Shown here: piece by piece, positions 1-13,139 of the stretch
Position numbering within the stretch: position 1 is the stretch's first letter
How the letters are laid out: the number at the start of each line of letters is the position of its first letter
Assembly: GCA_030248195.1 (NCBI GenBank)
Contig: JASAND010028644.1
Span: 87,077 to 151,076, forward strand
DNA: 64,000 nt
Origin: Trissonchulus latispiculum
Taxonomy: Eukaryota > Nematoda > Enoplea > Enoplida > Ironidae
Direction: 5' to 3'
Translations under genes and position numbers: made by a program
The notes under the pieces: generated by a model
Database searches by the model: none
Told to the model about the DNA's origin: nothing
The model's input: only the letters and a program-made list of their open reading frames with translations

Positions 1-860
1 TATTTATATGAAGGTCAAATTTCGACAAATTATATTATGACATACGCCAATATGAGCCTCGTTATAGGACAGGCTCATATGTTAAGCCGTTGCAACTTGT
101 TTCCCTTAATTTACAACCTCAACGCCACTCATATGCATTTTACAGGCTAGTTTCCGTGTTTGTACAACCTGCCTGAGAGTACTCATATGTATTTTACATG
201 CGACGAAGGAGCATTTTTGGTTCTTGTTTAGAAAACAATAAGAAAATGTTAACTTTTATTAGGAAATTAATTCGAAAGAAATAAGAAAATATTGTGTAAT
301 CAATTAGAAATAATTCAGAAAACAATTAGAAAGTGGTGCTTGGTTGGAAAAAATTAACAGAAATTAATTAGAAAACCACAAGAAAACAATTAGAAAAATA
401 TAGAAAACTATTAGAAACAATTTTGGTAAACAATCAGAAAAGTTATGGAAAAAAATTAGAAACGTTTTTCCAATTGTTTTCTGGAAATGGGCTTCGTGTG
501 GTTAGTCGCGCCGGAGGCGCGAAAATTGGCCCAAAATTAGGCATTTATAGGGTAAATTTTGCAAAATTTTCCAAAAAAGTCCAATTTTTTGGCTTAACGT
601 GTTTATTATCGTATTATTTATTATACACGTTTATAACGGTTTTATTGACTTATAAACTCAATATTGGCCTTATTCTGGACTCAGAAACATGTTGGCAATC
701 AAGTTTTCTAGTTTATATACACTGTCTAAATTATTATTTAATTTAAGTTCTGTTCTTAAATTAATCTAATCTAATCTAATTTAATTCTGTTAAAATTATT
801 TAATGATTTCATGTTTTTGGACATTAGCAATGCCTGATAATGCGATTTTTGGCATACAAT
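1..860. other. AT-rich spacer with degenerate AATTAGAAAAC repeats
   Basis: No gene seen. From about 225 to 480 many variants of AATTAGAAAAC occur, and the last copies face an inverted version (GTTTTCTGG near 476). A small GC hairpin (CGCGCCGGAGGCGCG) lies near 508. Confidence 0.4.
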
Positions 861-1387
861 CTGAGAAATTTTGGGGGGGGGTCGTGGGGGTTTGGGAAGA
901 GGGTCTATATAGGGGGGGCCCCGGCCCCGCCCCCAAAATTGCGGGGGAGGGGCCCCCACTCTGAATCCCCGTTACACCTATGGTTTGAACTACTGAATTT
1001 TACACGATTTCAAAAAATTCTTCAACTTCTGGGGGTCGTGCTATACCCCCCAGCCCAGACCCCCCGTTTTGGACATCTTTGTTGAGGATGATGCAGCGTC
1101 CTCGATAGTACCGTGCTATAGTGTCGAACTGTTTCCCTGTTTGGCTGTTAAAAAATGTTTCAAAAAAAATTGGGTGGGTTCTTCCCCCCCAAAGTGGGGT
1201 TTTTCCCCGCCACATTTGGCAATGTGCCAGACCAACGGTGCATCGGATCGATCTAATTTGGGCTGTGTGCAAAGAGGAACACTTGCCATCATTGCCGATA
1301 TTTGCAAAACTTTTCTAGCCCAACCCAGTCAAAAGTTACATCGGTCCAAACTTTTGCAGAATTTTGGCATGGTTGGACCAAAAAAAC

Positions 1388-1940
1388 CATAGGTGTACCA
1401 CCTGTTTGGGTTGGGGGGGAGTAGAAGGTCCAAATTTGGCTCGGGGGACCCCACCCAAATCCGAAATTTGGGGGAGGGGGACCCCCCCTAAACTGTACCC
1501 AAGTTTTTTTGGCTAAAAATGCTCCTTGTTCGATATACAGTACATTAAACATACTCAAAAGCTTCTGTCAATAGTTTTCGTATGCGAAAATAGGGCTTGA
1601 AAATTGACAAATTTGTACTAAAATATGCCTAAATTCGCCCAGATTGTGGTTTATAATTGCGTATATTACCTTTTAATTGTTATAAATAACCATCTTTAGC
1701 TCTTTATATGTGATTTATAGCCATTTTTTCAAATTTTTTTCAAAAATTTTCAGAAATTGCATAAAATTTTTATAAAAATTTTGCATTTTTTATCTGGTTT
1801 GGGCCCAATTTTAGGGGGGGAGGGGGGTTTGAGCTCGGCTTGGGGGGGGAGTAGTTGAGGTCGGGTAGGGGGGGAGGGGGGTCTGGCCTCTCCGTGGGGG
1901 GGGTCTCACAGGGGGCAAACTGTAGCCTGGTACACCTATG
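1388..1940. mobile_element. hAT-like non-autonomous element, copy 1 of the CATAGGTGTACC family
   Basis: The ends are CATAGGTGTACCA and TGGTACACCTATG. The interior carries G-runs, then an AT-rich core, then more G-runs. Flanks are A-rich (AAAAAAAC left, AAAAAACT right), so the duplication is imperfect here. A second copy with a clean 8-bp duplication is at 2135-2675. Confidence 0.75.
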
Positions 1941-2134
1941 AAAAAACTATATATATAGATGGTGGGTGGGGGGACCCCTCCCCCACATGGACAGGACAGA
2001 CCATTGGCCATCCTAAAAATTCGGCTCTTCCCCAAGGCATTCATGCCCCCCAAAATTTTCAAACCTACCTCAATTTTTGATAATTTTTGGCCAAAATTGG
2101 AAATTTTTAACTATTACGAATTTCTGAATGAAAT

Positions 2135-2675
2135 CATAGGTGTACCACCTGTTTGGGTTGGGGGGGGGAGTACGTAGAAGGTCCAAATTTGGCTCGGGGG
2201 ACCCCACCAAAATCCGAAATTTGGGGGAGGGGGACCCCCCTAAACTGTACCCAAGTTTTTTTTAGCTAAAAATGGTCCTTTTTCGATGTACAGTACATAA
2301 AACGTACTCAAAAGCTTCTGTCAATATCATTCGTATGCGAAAATAGTGCATGAAAATTGACAAATTTGTGCTAAAATATGCCTAAATTAGCCCAGATTGT
2401 GGTTTATAATTGCGTATATTACCTTTTAATTGCTATAAATAACCAACTTTAGCTCTTTATATATATGTGATTGCAAAAATTCAGAAATTGCAAAAAATTT
2501 TTTCAAAACTTTTGCATTTTTTACTTGGTTTGGACCCAGTTTTAGTGGGGGAGGGGGTTTGAGCTCGGCTTGGGGGGGGGGGGAGTAGTTGAGGCCGGGT
2601 AGGGGGGAGGGGGGGGGTCTGGCCTCTCCGTGGGGGGGTCTCACAGGGGGTAAACTGTAGCCTGGTTCACCTATG
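2135..2675. mobile_element. hAT-like non-autonomous element, copy 2, TSD AATGAAAT
   Basis: The ends are CATAGGTGTACCA and TGGTTCACCTATG. An exact 8-bp direct repeat AATGAAAT flanks it (2127-2134 and 2676-2683). It is highly similar to 1388-1940 over the whole length. No ORF of note. Confidence 0.88.
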
Positions 2676-2896
2676 AATGAAATCATCCAGTAAATAAAGT
2701 AAATGTATTATAAACTAAATACAAAAATTTGTACGACGCAGACGTATTTATATATTATACAAAGTGTTTATATATATACATGAAGTCTTTAAGCATCAAT
2801 CCTCTAGCAGCCCACAAGTCGTGCTCCAATCAAGCCTCTTGCCTGACTGGTGTTTCGATGTTTTAGGCGGTAGGGGCGGGAGAACTGCAATACGGC

Positions 2897-5800
2897 ATGA
2901 GCATCCGGTCCAAGTCGGTTACAGCCAACGACCAAATGTTATCTTCTGGTAGCAGCATGTCGCGCAGCAGCTCAGCTGATTCCGAGGATCAGCGATCGGA
3001 CACCGCTTCAACAGCCGCTTCCTCTTCCAAGGTGGGATCAATAAGGCGTAGCTCGTCTTCCACAGGGTCGTTATCCGAAAAGTCTGCTTTAAGGAATTCA
3101 GGCAGTATTGTCCCTGATGAAACAGTTCGTTTCAATGAAATAAACACGAGGTATGGAATACGACGTATTCGTATACTTATATACATATACTGAGTTTTTA
3201 CTGGGGGTGGGGAGGAGCCCCCCCCACATTTTGGGTTACCCCTCCACCCGTTCTCATCCTCACTAGGAGGTTTGGTCAAAAAGTTTTTGTTCGAATGTCG
3301 TCTATGTTGGTGCTAAAACTTAGTTTTTGAGCACTTTTAAAATTTAACTTTAATTTAGTTATGGCAGGACGTGTAGAAAACAGGCTATTTTTACTGTATC
3401 TTCAACATTTTGAGTCCCTATTCCCCCTCCCCCATTCCCCCCCTTTCCGTTTATTTTTGCCTAGAAAAACCCTAGAAAAACTCAGAAAAAAATATATATG
3501 CCTGAATTTGCTGATTAAATTTAAATGATTGTTGCAGAAATCGGAAAAAGAACAAGAAGTATATATAAATTATAAACGTATGTACAGTACAGCTCATTTC
3601 AAAGTGCGTTTGAAGCGAAGTCCCATGTCTGGCGAAATGTCGCAAGCGCACGCGAAATTCGCGAAGGCTTTGCGACATTCGTGTATATTTTTCAGATACA
3701 CGATATATATTTTGATACGTCTCCAGCCACTTTTCACACATATTATAGGGGTCGCTGCCGCGACCCCTATCCTGCTTTTTCCTACTGGGGGGGGGGCAGG
3801 GCTGCCGCGGTTCCTTCTTTTATTTTTTCCTTTTTTTTTCGAAGTCGTCCTTTTTTTCCTTTTTTCTGCAAAAATTCCTTTTATTTCCTTTTTTTCAAAA
3901 ATTTTCTGACAATTGACAAAAATGTGCCTAAAATTTAGTCTTACGGTATTAATTTCCAAAAATTTTCCGGCTTCGCCGGAATATTGTTTAGCTTAATTTT
4001 AGGAATGCACCGGGGCCTGGCCCCATCCCCGGTAGTCAGGCCCCGGCCCCGGTGGTCAGGCCCCGGTACCGACCGGGGCCAAAAATTAGCAAAATTTTGT
4101 AAATTTTTGACATGTTTTGACTAAAGTTTTGAATTTTCGAAAGTCAAAAAGTGTTACAAATCGTTTGTTTTCCAGCTGATATGAATGAAAATAACGATAG
4201 TAACGTTTTATATCAAAAATTATTGCAAAATTTGAATTCTTTCGTTTTATTATAGAATAGCTAAAGCTACATACATTTTCACTTAATATGACTTACGAAT
4301 TTAGGTTTATAGAAATTGTTGGACTTATTTTTTGTTTGCTTAAAGACAAGAGTTAAAATTTAATTTGTATATACTCGATAGAACGTTTATATAATCTTGA
4401 CTAACACTAAACGTATATATTATGTTAGTAATGTGCGCATAGACTGCTGCAGTTTTTGAGCAAAATGCGCTGTTTGAGGTATATGCAGAATGCAGTAAAT
4501 ACGATGGCAAAATGCATAGACTTCACAGTCAGGTTTTCCAAAAAAAGTGCCTAGAAGTCAAGATTGCAATTGTTTTGGGGGTTCCGAGGCCTCTCTTTTA
4601 GTTCTACCCCACACGGTATTTTTGGAGAGAAAGCAAAAGGCGATCTATTTTTAAAGCATAAAATAACAGATAGGAAAATTTTTGTTCCTGCGGTGCCTCA
4701 GTCTCTATTTCAAATTTTAAAAAAATTGCACGCCTGCAGATACCTTTATTTCTCTCAATTTTTAAAAATTTTCACGCCTGGCGGCATCGCCCTTCTATCT
4801 AAATTTTTAAAATTTTTCGCACCTGCACAGCTGTTATATCTCAGTTTTTAAACATTTCTGAGTCTGCGCCACTTGTCTACTTCACGTTTTAGAAATTTTC
4901 GCGTTTTTCGATGTGAATGTTTAATTTTCATCTCCAGAATTTTTGCATTTCAATTCTTAAACTTTTTGAAATTTACTATATGTATATACCGGCAAACTTT
5001 AAAACTAAGCGTTCGTATTTCAAATGTTTTTAAAGATTTCCGTTACAGATTATTCATAATTTCAAAAAATTTTAAGGTCTCAGTTGCTGATTTTCCATAA
5101 CTTTTAACTTTTATCGAACGGTTTTAAAGGTTCCCGCCACGGATTTTAGATATCAAATTTTTCAACTTCTGTGGGCTAAATTTTGTAGGCTCGACCTTTT
5201 CAAACCCCTAAGTGCGTCCCTGATTGAAGGTACAAATTTTTATAAATTCTAAAAGTTTCTTAGGGGACTCCAGTCCCCTGATCTTGAGCTTAGCATTTCT
5301 ACTTTATTCTATTTCCATTCGTATATTATAAATTGCTTTCTTATTTTTGGGTACAAAGCTAAATTTTAGATATTAGTGGAATCTGGAGAAGGCCTATTTC
5401 TTCATTAAAAAGCGTTGATGGTTCCATAGCCGATTCAGTTTCTGAAGTGCTGTGCCCCCCCAAATCTCGCTGTTTTAACCCAGTTATAAGCTATATACTT
5501 CAAGCTCAAATAACCGAATTCTCGCTCTGCGGGTTCATATATCTCGGATGAAATATTTTATACCAGGTCGCATTGCTTTGCTTGTTTCTTTGCGTCAAAG
5601 TTAGATATTTAAAGTATAAATTCTCCTAAACCTGTTCTTAAGGTGTTCTCAATTTAAACTTCAAATCTTTACGAAGCTAGATTGTAATTATACAAGAATT
5701 TAGGTCAAGTGCAGATAGCGCCTTCCTGTTTCTGATTCGAGGGTCGCAAATATTAAGATAAAAATACAAAAGGAGGTACAAAACCAACAAATTTTGCACC

Positions 5801-8800
5801 TTCGGCGCGTATTTTCTGTTTTATATTAGCGTATTTACTGTGATCAAGAAGACGAAGCTTGAAACGCGTCCGCATTTGCATTTTATGTAGCGTTTTGCTT
5901 AAATTCTCTTTGCTTAGAAACGTATGTAAATGTTTCAAACCTTGTGTGGCTGTTCAAAATGGAAAAAATTTAATTTTTTGCTCAGTAACGTTATTAATTT
6001 ATGTCTGAAAATTCCTTTTATTTCCTATTTTTTGTCGGACAAATTCCTTTTTTTCGGGTGCAAAATTCCTTTTTTATTTCCTTTTTTCTGAGAAAGGGTC
6101 GCGCGGCAGCCCTGGGGGGGGTGGGGTGGGGCCCAGAAATCCGCCCCCCCAGACTTGGGTCGCCCCCCCAGGATTCGGGCCTTCCCCCCCCAGAACCCCC
6201 CACGCTGAAGTGCCCGGAAAAATAGGGTTTTGAGGGTAAATTTTGAAAAATTTTTCCTGCTTCGCCGGATTTTTACCCATTTTTAAGCATTTTAGCTATT
6301 TTCAGCTTAAATTTAAGTTAAAAATAGTTAACTTTTTAGCTCAGAAGCAAAAAATAGCTATTTTTAGACATTTTTCTAAAAAATTTTCTCTCCCCCCCAG
6401 AAATCCGAGCCCCCCCAGACCTGGGGGGACCCCCCCCCCAGGAATTTTTGCCTAGGAAAAAGCCAGCCTATGATAATGGTTCAAATTTGATGTCACCGAA
6501 GGGTATCACCACCTTAAGTTCAAGTTATTGTAAATTACAATCCGTTTCTCTAAGTTGTTATACACTTCAGTGGAATATACGTACTGACTGATGATTAATT
6601 TTTGGTTTTAGGCCTGGTCTGATTAAGGAAAACAATTTAAATAAATTATGGCGTGTCACTTCTGGCAAAAGTACTGAGCGCTATAGTGCTAAACCACGCC
6701 CCGGCTCTCAGCGCAATCCCAATGTGGCTTCGAGGGAATCAGATTCCTTGTGGAACGAAATCGATGTAAGCTGTTTTGACTTTGTTTTTTTGCTGATTCA
6801 GAAATGTCAATTTTTCAAACATTATTCTGGCTGTTTTGTTTGTGTATTCTATGGTATTGTTAGTCTGAAAATCATTATTTCCGTTGTTATATAGTTTGTT
6901 ATAATTATTGTCACAAACCTCAATCGCAGTCTTGAAACTTTGGATTGCGTGAACTTGGGGGCAGCCCTCTAGGGCCCAATGCTATTTACTTAAAATGAAC
7001 CTGGGTTAATAAGTAGCTGTCTTTGCTAAATTTAACACATATATAAGTTTAACCTGAGTTAGCGTCTTTACCCATATTTAGTCGTTGATGCCGTGTCGTC
7101 AAGCCGGGGCCGAGGTCAGTGCCTGTAGATTGGGGCCATCTAAATGTAAACTTCAAAGTTTTCTTAAAATCAACAGATAAATTTCAGGCATGGACAAAGT
7201 TTTGTTAGTCTCATTCAAATTGGTGAGAAAATTGTATATATCTTCCGAAATTGACCTCCCCCGAAACCGGCCGCCCCCATAATGAGGTCTACATTTTTCG
7301 ATGAGGATATTTGGGGATGCAGATTTTGCCATAAATGGAAAAATGCAAATTTTCAATAATCTTCCGTCTTCACCGGAGACTTTTCTTCTGGGTTTATGGA
7401 AATCGGACCTGCCTAAATTTTGCATATTTTTGTTTTCGAGTGTGTCTTTTAATTTCGATTGCGTAAAATTACAAAAAAAGCTTCTCAACTTTATAAATGC
7501 ATTTAGCTTCGAATTAATGAGTTGTAAAGAGCTTTTGAACAACGCTAATGGTGATTTCATAGTCCCAGTCGCCTCTAGACACGCGTAGACGCCCATCGAC
7601 GCGCTTAGACGCGCGTCGACGCCTCCAACCGTGACATCACGCTCTGGTGCTAGGCTACCACTGGAAGCGTCGACGCGCCCAGTTGTAGTATCCCAGTTTA
7701 CTCGCACCGACGCATGTGGACGCGCGTTGATGCGCGCAAAATAATATTTGCGTTTGTAGACGCGCGTAGGCTGCGTTCGCGACTATGAAGGCACCTTAAG
7801 AGTCTTAGCTTCATTTTACGTTGCGTGCTCATTTAACTGTGGTGTGAATTTATGAATACCTGACGAAAAATAGATATGCAGGGGGTCTGGGGCGCAGCCC
7901 CCCACAAGTCGGAGTAAATTTCTTCTTAAAACTTTGAATTCTTGCCTTGAGGAGTTTATAGTATAGTATAGTATATAGTTATAGTTAAGTTATAGTATAA
8001 GTGAATAGTTGGTTAGACAAATAGAGTTAATGTTCCTTTGAACAGATAACATTTTTGTTTACTATGTCAAATCAAAATAGAAACAAAAACAGCGCATAGT
8101 ACGTGTGCTTAGGCAGGAAGTATATAAGCAACTACAGACGGAAGAATCAATGTAGAATCGAAGACGTATGCGGGGGGAGTCTGGAGGGCTGCTGCCCCCC
8201 AGCAGAATCCAGAGCCGAAACTACGGTAAATTGTCTCAAGAAAATAATTTTGAACATTGAAAATTTCTACTACCGAATTTTTGGATGCTTATTTTGGCGA
8301 GTTTCTTTGTTTTTGACTGCGCATTTTTAAGCTCGACTGCGTAAATTGGCACTATTTTACGCAAAAAACTGCTGTATTCACTAATATTACAGGAGTCCCT
8401 GATGCGGTCCTATGATTAGTGCATCCAGCAACCAAAATAAGAACATCTTTAGTGCTTTTTGCTGAAAATGAAATTGGTCTCAGGCTTTCAAAAATTCTTA
8501 CTTATGCGTTTTGCAAAAAGCTTTAAAAACTGTAGGCAGAATACATCTTGCACTGTCTATCAAGATTGACTCTAAACTGCATTTTATAATGCTACTATAG
8601 CTCTTGAGTTGTTTTTATAGTTTTCCATTTGAAATGTATTTGTGCACTTATTTTTTAGCTGTCGCTGGCAATGCTTGGTAGAACCGCTGAGGGTCGATTG
8701 CCTATGAATCGCAGCCGCAGTTTTGATCGAATTTCCCTTCCAGCTGCGGGGCTGCGATCCAAAAGCCCGGCCGCTCACTCAACCGCTTCGGCTGCTCAGC

Positions 8801-10033
8801 GTATTGACGGCTCAGCAGGAGGAGGTGTTACCGCTGGTCGTCGCAAGAACATGAGCTTTTCCAATCAAAGACTTTGGGAAATTGAGCGTGAAAATAAGCG
8901 CTTAGTTCAGGCAATACTGGACAAACGATTCGGCAAATCAGGGCGTCTTACCTCAGCTCCGTCGACTGTCACTCGTCGAAACATCGGTTCAGCCTCTGCC
9001 AGTCAGCGAAATCGGATGGACCCTGACCGCACGTTGAAATCTGGTGATTTATTGGCCGCTGGTAGAGAGTCTTATAGAGCTCAGCTTAGGCGATTGCAGC
9101 AGGACTCTATCAAAGCTTCAAATCTAGTACGTAATATGCCTGTACTAATGTTTTGAAATTCTGACTTATCCCTGGTGGGGGGCCGCCCCCCATTTGGCGA
9201 CCTCCCCCCCATTCGAGGAGCCCCTCCATGAAAGCCCCCCCATAAATCCCGACCTCCCCCCCATAACCCCAAAAATTGCCAAATTTTACCATTTTACCCT
9301 CAATTTTCAAAAATTTTTCCGGCTTCGCGGTTCGCCGGATTTTTGACTAAATTTTCGCTATTTTAGCTTAAAAAACACCTAAAATAAGTCATTTTTTAGC
9401 GATTTTTAGCAGCTAGTACGCAAAAACCCACAAAAATTCGAAAAAATTTTCCAAAAGATATGCCCCCCCATTTGGGTGAGCCCCCCCCATAAATAATTGC
9501 CAAGGGATAAGCCAGTGAATGTTTGTTTTTAGCGTTTGCTCATTTCACTTGTTTAATGGCCAGAACAGAGCGTGTTAATAAAGTACGTATAAGTGATTTA
9601 TTGATCTAACCACTATTTCTGCTAATCACACCACCGGTGCCAGGCTTTTCTCCCATGATGCGAGTTTTTATCTGTGATATAGCTGCTACTTTTATAGCGA
9701 ATTGTAGAGGATTTTTTTGTATGTGCTGTATTTTTGTGTATGTCAAGTATATATGTTTCAACTACTTTGCACTCTGCGTTTCATATTTCTACAACTACTT
9801 TCGGTTTAAAATTTTAATAATATATTGTCTATTTGTTTATTTTGCAGGAACTATATGAAAGAATCCAAGCGGTGCGTCCCAGCACTCATTTGTCGCGTGC
9901 TTTTGTGGTAGACGATTATAATCAAAAACAGTTGCTGTGCCTTGCCAGGAATGAAGTCGCCGCCAAGCATCAGCTCAGAAACTCTGTTAAAGCATCTAGC
10001 ATGACCAGACTAGATCGATTAAGGAATATTTAA
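2897..10033 (+). CDS. CFAP97/Hemingway-domain protein, four coding exons
   Basis: Exons: 2897-3150, 6612-6765, 8659-9126 and 9848-10033 (stop TAA). All introns are GT-AG and phases agree (2, 0, 0), giving about 353 aa. Residues 1-85 are rich in serine and low in complexity. The third exon carries the diagnostic stretch KNMSFSNQRLWEIERENKRL, which matches the CFAP97/Hemingway (KIAA1430) pattern of an N-x-S-F-(S/T)-N lead-in followed by an I-x-(R/K)-E-N-x-(R/K)-L helix. A basic, helical C-terminus follows. Proteins of this family act in motile cilia and flagella in flies and vertebrates. The ATG at 2897 is the first Met after an in-frame stop at 2864. A TTTTAG acceptor ends at 2866, so a 5'UTR exon, a further coding exon or trans-splicing is possible. 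Introns hold G-rich and AT-rich repeats. Exon structure is solid; the function is inferred from the short domain only. Confidence 0.78.
3747..3771. repeat. Perfect GC hairpin ATAGGGGTCGC
   Basis: Arms ATAGGGGTCGC and GCGACCCCTAT around a short loop. It sits next to a CT-rich stretch (3795-3900) with repeated TTCCTTTT. A related hairpin is at 17477-17514. Confidence 0.6.
3990..4085. repeat. GC-rich CCCCGG repeat patch
   Basis: Iterated GGCCCCGG and CACCGGGG words in an otherwise AT-rich intron. It resembles the GC-rich ends of the hAT-like elements at 35.3, 51.8 and 57.7 kb, but no duplication or complete element could be delimited. Confidence 0.45.
4680..5170. repeat. Degenerate tandem repeat, unit about 45-60 bp
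   Basis: Successive blocks of the form (AAATTTTTAAAAATTTT)(CGCACCTGC)(TTATTTCT), about eight copies with heavy divergence, inside CFAP97-like intron 1. Confidence 0.45.
6000..6470. repeat. Dispersed CT-rich and C-run repeat, related to 3.75 and 9.2 kb
   Basis: TTCCTTTTATTTCC words, then alternating G and C runs (6110-6205), then TTTTTCC-x-GCTTCGCCGGATTTTT and a second C-run block. The order matches parts of 3745-3990 and 9165-9510. Confidence 0.5.
7550..7795. mobile_element. Small element filled with GACGCGCGT words
   Basis: The ends GGTGATTTCATAGTC and, inverted, GGTGCCTTCATAGTC mark diverged inverted termini. The interior is unusually CpG-rich, with repeated GACGCGCGT(C/A)GACGC words. No clean duplication. 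It lies in CFAP97-like intron 2. Confidence 0.5.
9162..9508. mobile_element. C-run/CCGGCTTCGCGG element with TTATCCCTTGG ends
   Basis: The left GACTTATCCCTGG and right CCAAGGGATAAGC form inverted ends. Inside are CCCCCC-ATxx repeats and a CCGGCTTCG...CGCCGG hairpin. It is located in CFAP97-like intron 3. Confidence 0.5.
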
Positions 10034-10269
10034 AGCACTTTGGTGGTTATTTAAACCGAACTGCGTAAATATGCTCAATCAGCTATTATTCCTAGTCAGT
10101 CTGCTGTGCAGATGTTTTAGAAGTATTTCCTGTCTTAGATTGTCATTTGTCAATTTGTATTGTTACTTTCCGTCTTTCATATTCCTGCTTTCGCTGGTTT
10201 ATACGCAAGTTCATGCAATTTCATCAGCAAACTATCGCAACAGTGACTGGACTTGGGATAAAGTATAAG

Positions 10270-10870
10270 AAAGAGTACATAATAGATAAGAGTAAGAAAC
10301 TGTTACACGAGCATGTACAAATCATGCTAGGTATGCTTGGTTCATTAACTCGGGACCCCCCGTAACTTCCGGAGAGGATTCCACTTTGCACTAATTACAA
10401 GCTTTCATATACGCGTGTGACTGCTAGCTGATTAATTATAACTTTAATCAGGTTAATGCAATTAAAATACTAATTCGACAACTTAGTAGCATTTTTCTGC
10501 TCTTTCCAATATATATATAAAAATTGTTGCACATTACATTCCTTCAAATTTTTGTATTATGCAACGATTTTTATATTATTGAAAAGAGTAGAAAAGATGA
10601 TACAAAGTTGTCGAATTTGTTTTTTGATTGTACTAACCTAATTAAAGTTATAATTAATTAATTAAAATAACTAATAAATTACCTACAGCAAGCCTTAGGC
10701 TAGTGGACCAATCAGCAAGCAGACACACGCTTATATGAAAACGTTGCAAAGTGGGACCCACCCCCGGAAGTTAAGGGGTGGTCCCGAGTTAATGAATGAA
10801 CCTAGTATACCTAGCATGATTTGTACATGCTAGTGTGAAAATTTCATACTCCTGCTATTATGTACTCTTG
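10270..10870. mobile_element. 7-bp-TSD family, copy M1 (full-length foldback)
   Basis: The ends AAGAGTACATAATAG and CTATTATGTACTCTTG continue into a near-complete palindrome; arms include GTACAAATCATGCTAGGTAT and GTTCATTAACTCGGGACC. Flanks GTATAAG and GCATAAA are a decayed version of the 7-bp duplication seen in M2-M4. Confidence 0.7.
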
Positions 10871-10879
10871 GCATAAACA

Positions 10880-12750
10880 ATCTTTCCAAATCCTTCCCCC
10901 AACCTGCTTACTGAGGGAGGGGGAGGATAGTTTACTTGATAGCTTTAGCAAAATTTCACTTTGTCTAACAAACTTAAACTCGACTAAAATGTAATTTTGT
11001 GGAGAGTTTATTATTCAAATTAAGTATGACGATCTATATATTTTCTGAAAGCTCAAAAATCAGAGATTATATATTTTCTAAAAGCTCAAAAATCAGAGAT
11101 TTCAAGAACTTTAGAATTTTAAAATTTAAATTTTCATAAATTTTAACAACTGTAAGATAAGAAATAAACGAAAAGTAGTCGGGTTTGGTAGTATACTAGG
11201 ATCGCGGGCATTGTTTAGCTGTCTCATGGAATCCTGTGTTTTTGTTTGTAATTGTTTATAAAGCACATCTACACTTTTTGCCCTTTTGTATTATTATGTT
11301 TACGCATATTACATCGATTGCCGTGGTATTGCTGTTTTGTTTTGTACCTTGTGATCTCATTACTCATTGTGCTGTGATTTTATATTTCACCGTTTTGCTT
11401 TTAGCTTTAATCGATTAAACTGTTCTCGTTTAGTTTTAGTCAGTTTAAGTAGTGCGTTTTATTTTTAACTTCGATGGTCAAAAACGGGTCAAGTGCAATC
11501 ATCTATTGTATCAGAGAGAGTAGATTCTATTTTTAGTTAGATTTAACTTAAATTTGATTACTTTTAAAAAACTTGTAGGTTGTGAAAAATCATAGGATTG
11601 TGGTCGATTAATTACATGGCCGATTAATTACATGGCCCGCAGTCAACTGATAGCGCAAGGCACCCTGTAAATTTTTCTAGTACTGTACGATTGTTATATT
11701 CTTAAGATCTAATAACACCAGTTCATTGAAGCATGATGTTTTTCAACAGTGCCAAAATATTTTTATAATTTTATAATGAAAAATTGTTGATTTTAATAGA
11801 CATAAGTTTTCAAGAAGGTTTTTGGAAAATTGCTTCAAGTTTTTCTTCGATCTGACTGGAACTGGCGCAATAAATAACTCTGCTGAGACTAAAAAATACT
11901 TTTCTGGCAAGAAAATTCTTTTATGAACTTTTGAAGCCTAATAAGTGTGCAAACACAAATTGAAGGGCTTCAGCAAAAATTGGTTAAATACATAATCCAA
12001 GGAAACCAGCGCAGCGTTAAAGAAAATACGAGCAAATGCCCAGATTACCATCTGGGAACTCTTCCTAGACAATAGGGTCAAAAATGGTCACTGTGGTCAT
12101 CTGACCCATTGGCATATCGGATTATCGAATTTGACGAGTTTTATAGAAAATGGTTAAAACCGGTAGGTATCGTAAATTAAGCCAAAAACTTAATGAAAAT
12201 GCAGCAGAAAACGTATAAATAGAAAATTTCAATTTTCGATTCCATTGTATAATCCTTTCATGCCTGAATTTTCTCTGGACTAAGAGATGGAAGGAAATGA
12301 CCAGTTGTACGTTTTTGGTTGCCATTATTAACTTGGAGCACCTAGTGAGGTGGGAATGCCACCAATCGATAGAGATTTAATTGCTCTATATGTCGAATGC
12401 GAGAAAGGTCCCCGATGCACCCAAAAAAGTGAAGTACAAATTTTTGGTAAACTTTCATTACAGAAATTAAACTAATTTATTTCTAGGTGCAACAGTTGAT
12501 TCTGAGAGTCAATTATACGTTATTTTTAATGTGTGTAACCTCCCTTACTTCCTGATGGAACATCTTTTCCGCCGACGAACAATAAGCCGGCTTCGTTATA
12601 TTGCAGCGCTCAAACAGGGCTAGAAATCATCAAAACTTTCATTGTCGGGGGAAAGCTATAGAAACTAGATTTTTCTAGCAAACAGGGTTTCTCAAAATAA
12701 TGTCGTCGTGTTGAAGAAAAACGGAGCAAATACCCAGACTGTCAGTCAGT
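10880..12750. other. AT-rich intergenic region, no gene recognised
   Basis: Apart from a short direct repeat of ATATTTTCTRAAAGCTCAAA (11038 and 11069), I see no exon, RNA gene or delimitable element between the CFAP97-like and MCCC2-like genes here. Confidence 0.4.
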
Positions 12751-12755
12751 AACTG

Positions 12756-13128
12756 CAAGAGTACATAAATATAAGAGTGTGCCACTAGGCATATTCTATG
12801 TTATCAGAGCAAAAACTATGCTCTGCTCGTTAACGGCCCATTCCCCCCCCCCACAAACCAGACCCTAGGTACCCCCTCCAGCAATTCAGTACCTAGTCGA
12901 ACCGGGGGTACGCTCACTTGCTCTATGTTTATGTGCTCGAAAACACAAGCAGTGCGTGCGCGAATTTTGTGCCTGCTTCGAGCTTTAAGTCACAAGCATA
13001 GCGTACAAATTCTTTGAAGTGATGGGGCTAATTTGCGGGGGGTGTGGGCCGTTAGCGAGCAGGGCGTAGTTTTTGCTCTGATAACATATAGTGTGCATAG
13101 TGGCACACTCTTATATTATGTACTCTTG
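12756..13128. mobile_element. 7-bp-TSD family, copy M2, TSD GTAACTG
   Basis: TIR CAAGAGTACATAA...ATAAGAGTGTGCC with its complement at the right end. The exact direct repeat GTAACTG is at 12749-12755 and 13129-13135. The arms contain GCAAAAACTATGCTCTGCTC and GTTAACGGCC. The interior (CGCTCACTTGCTCTATG...) is shared with M4 (24016-24371). Confidence 0.88.
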
Positions 13129-13139
13129 GTAACTGAAAC

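Noticed and set aside
7153..7707. 184-aa minus-strand frame
   Set aside because: It spans the CpG-rich repeat and intron DNA on the strand opposite to the CFAP97-like gene; no motif and no matching splice sites.
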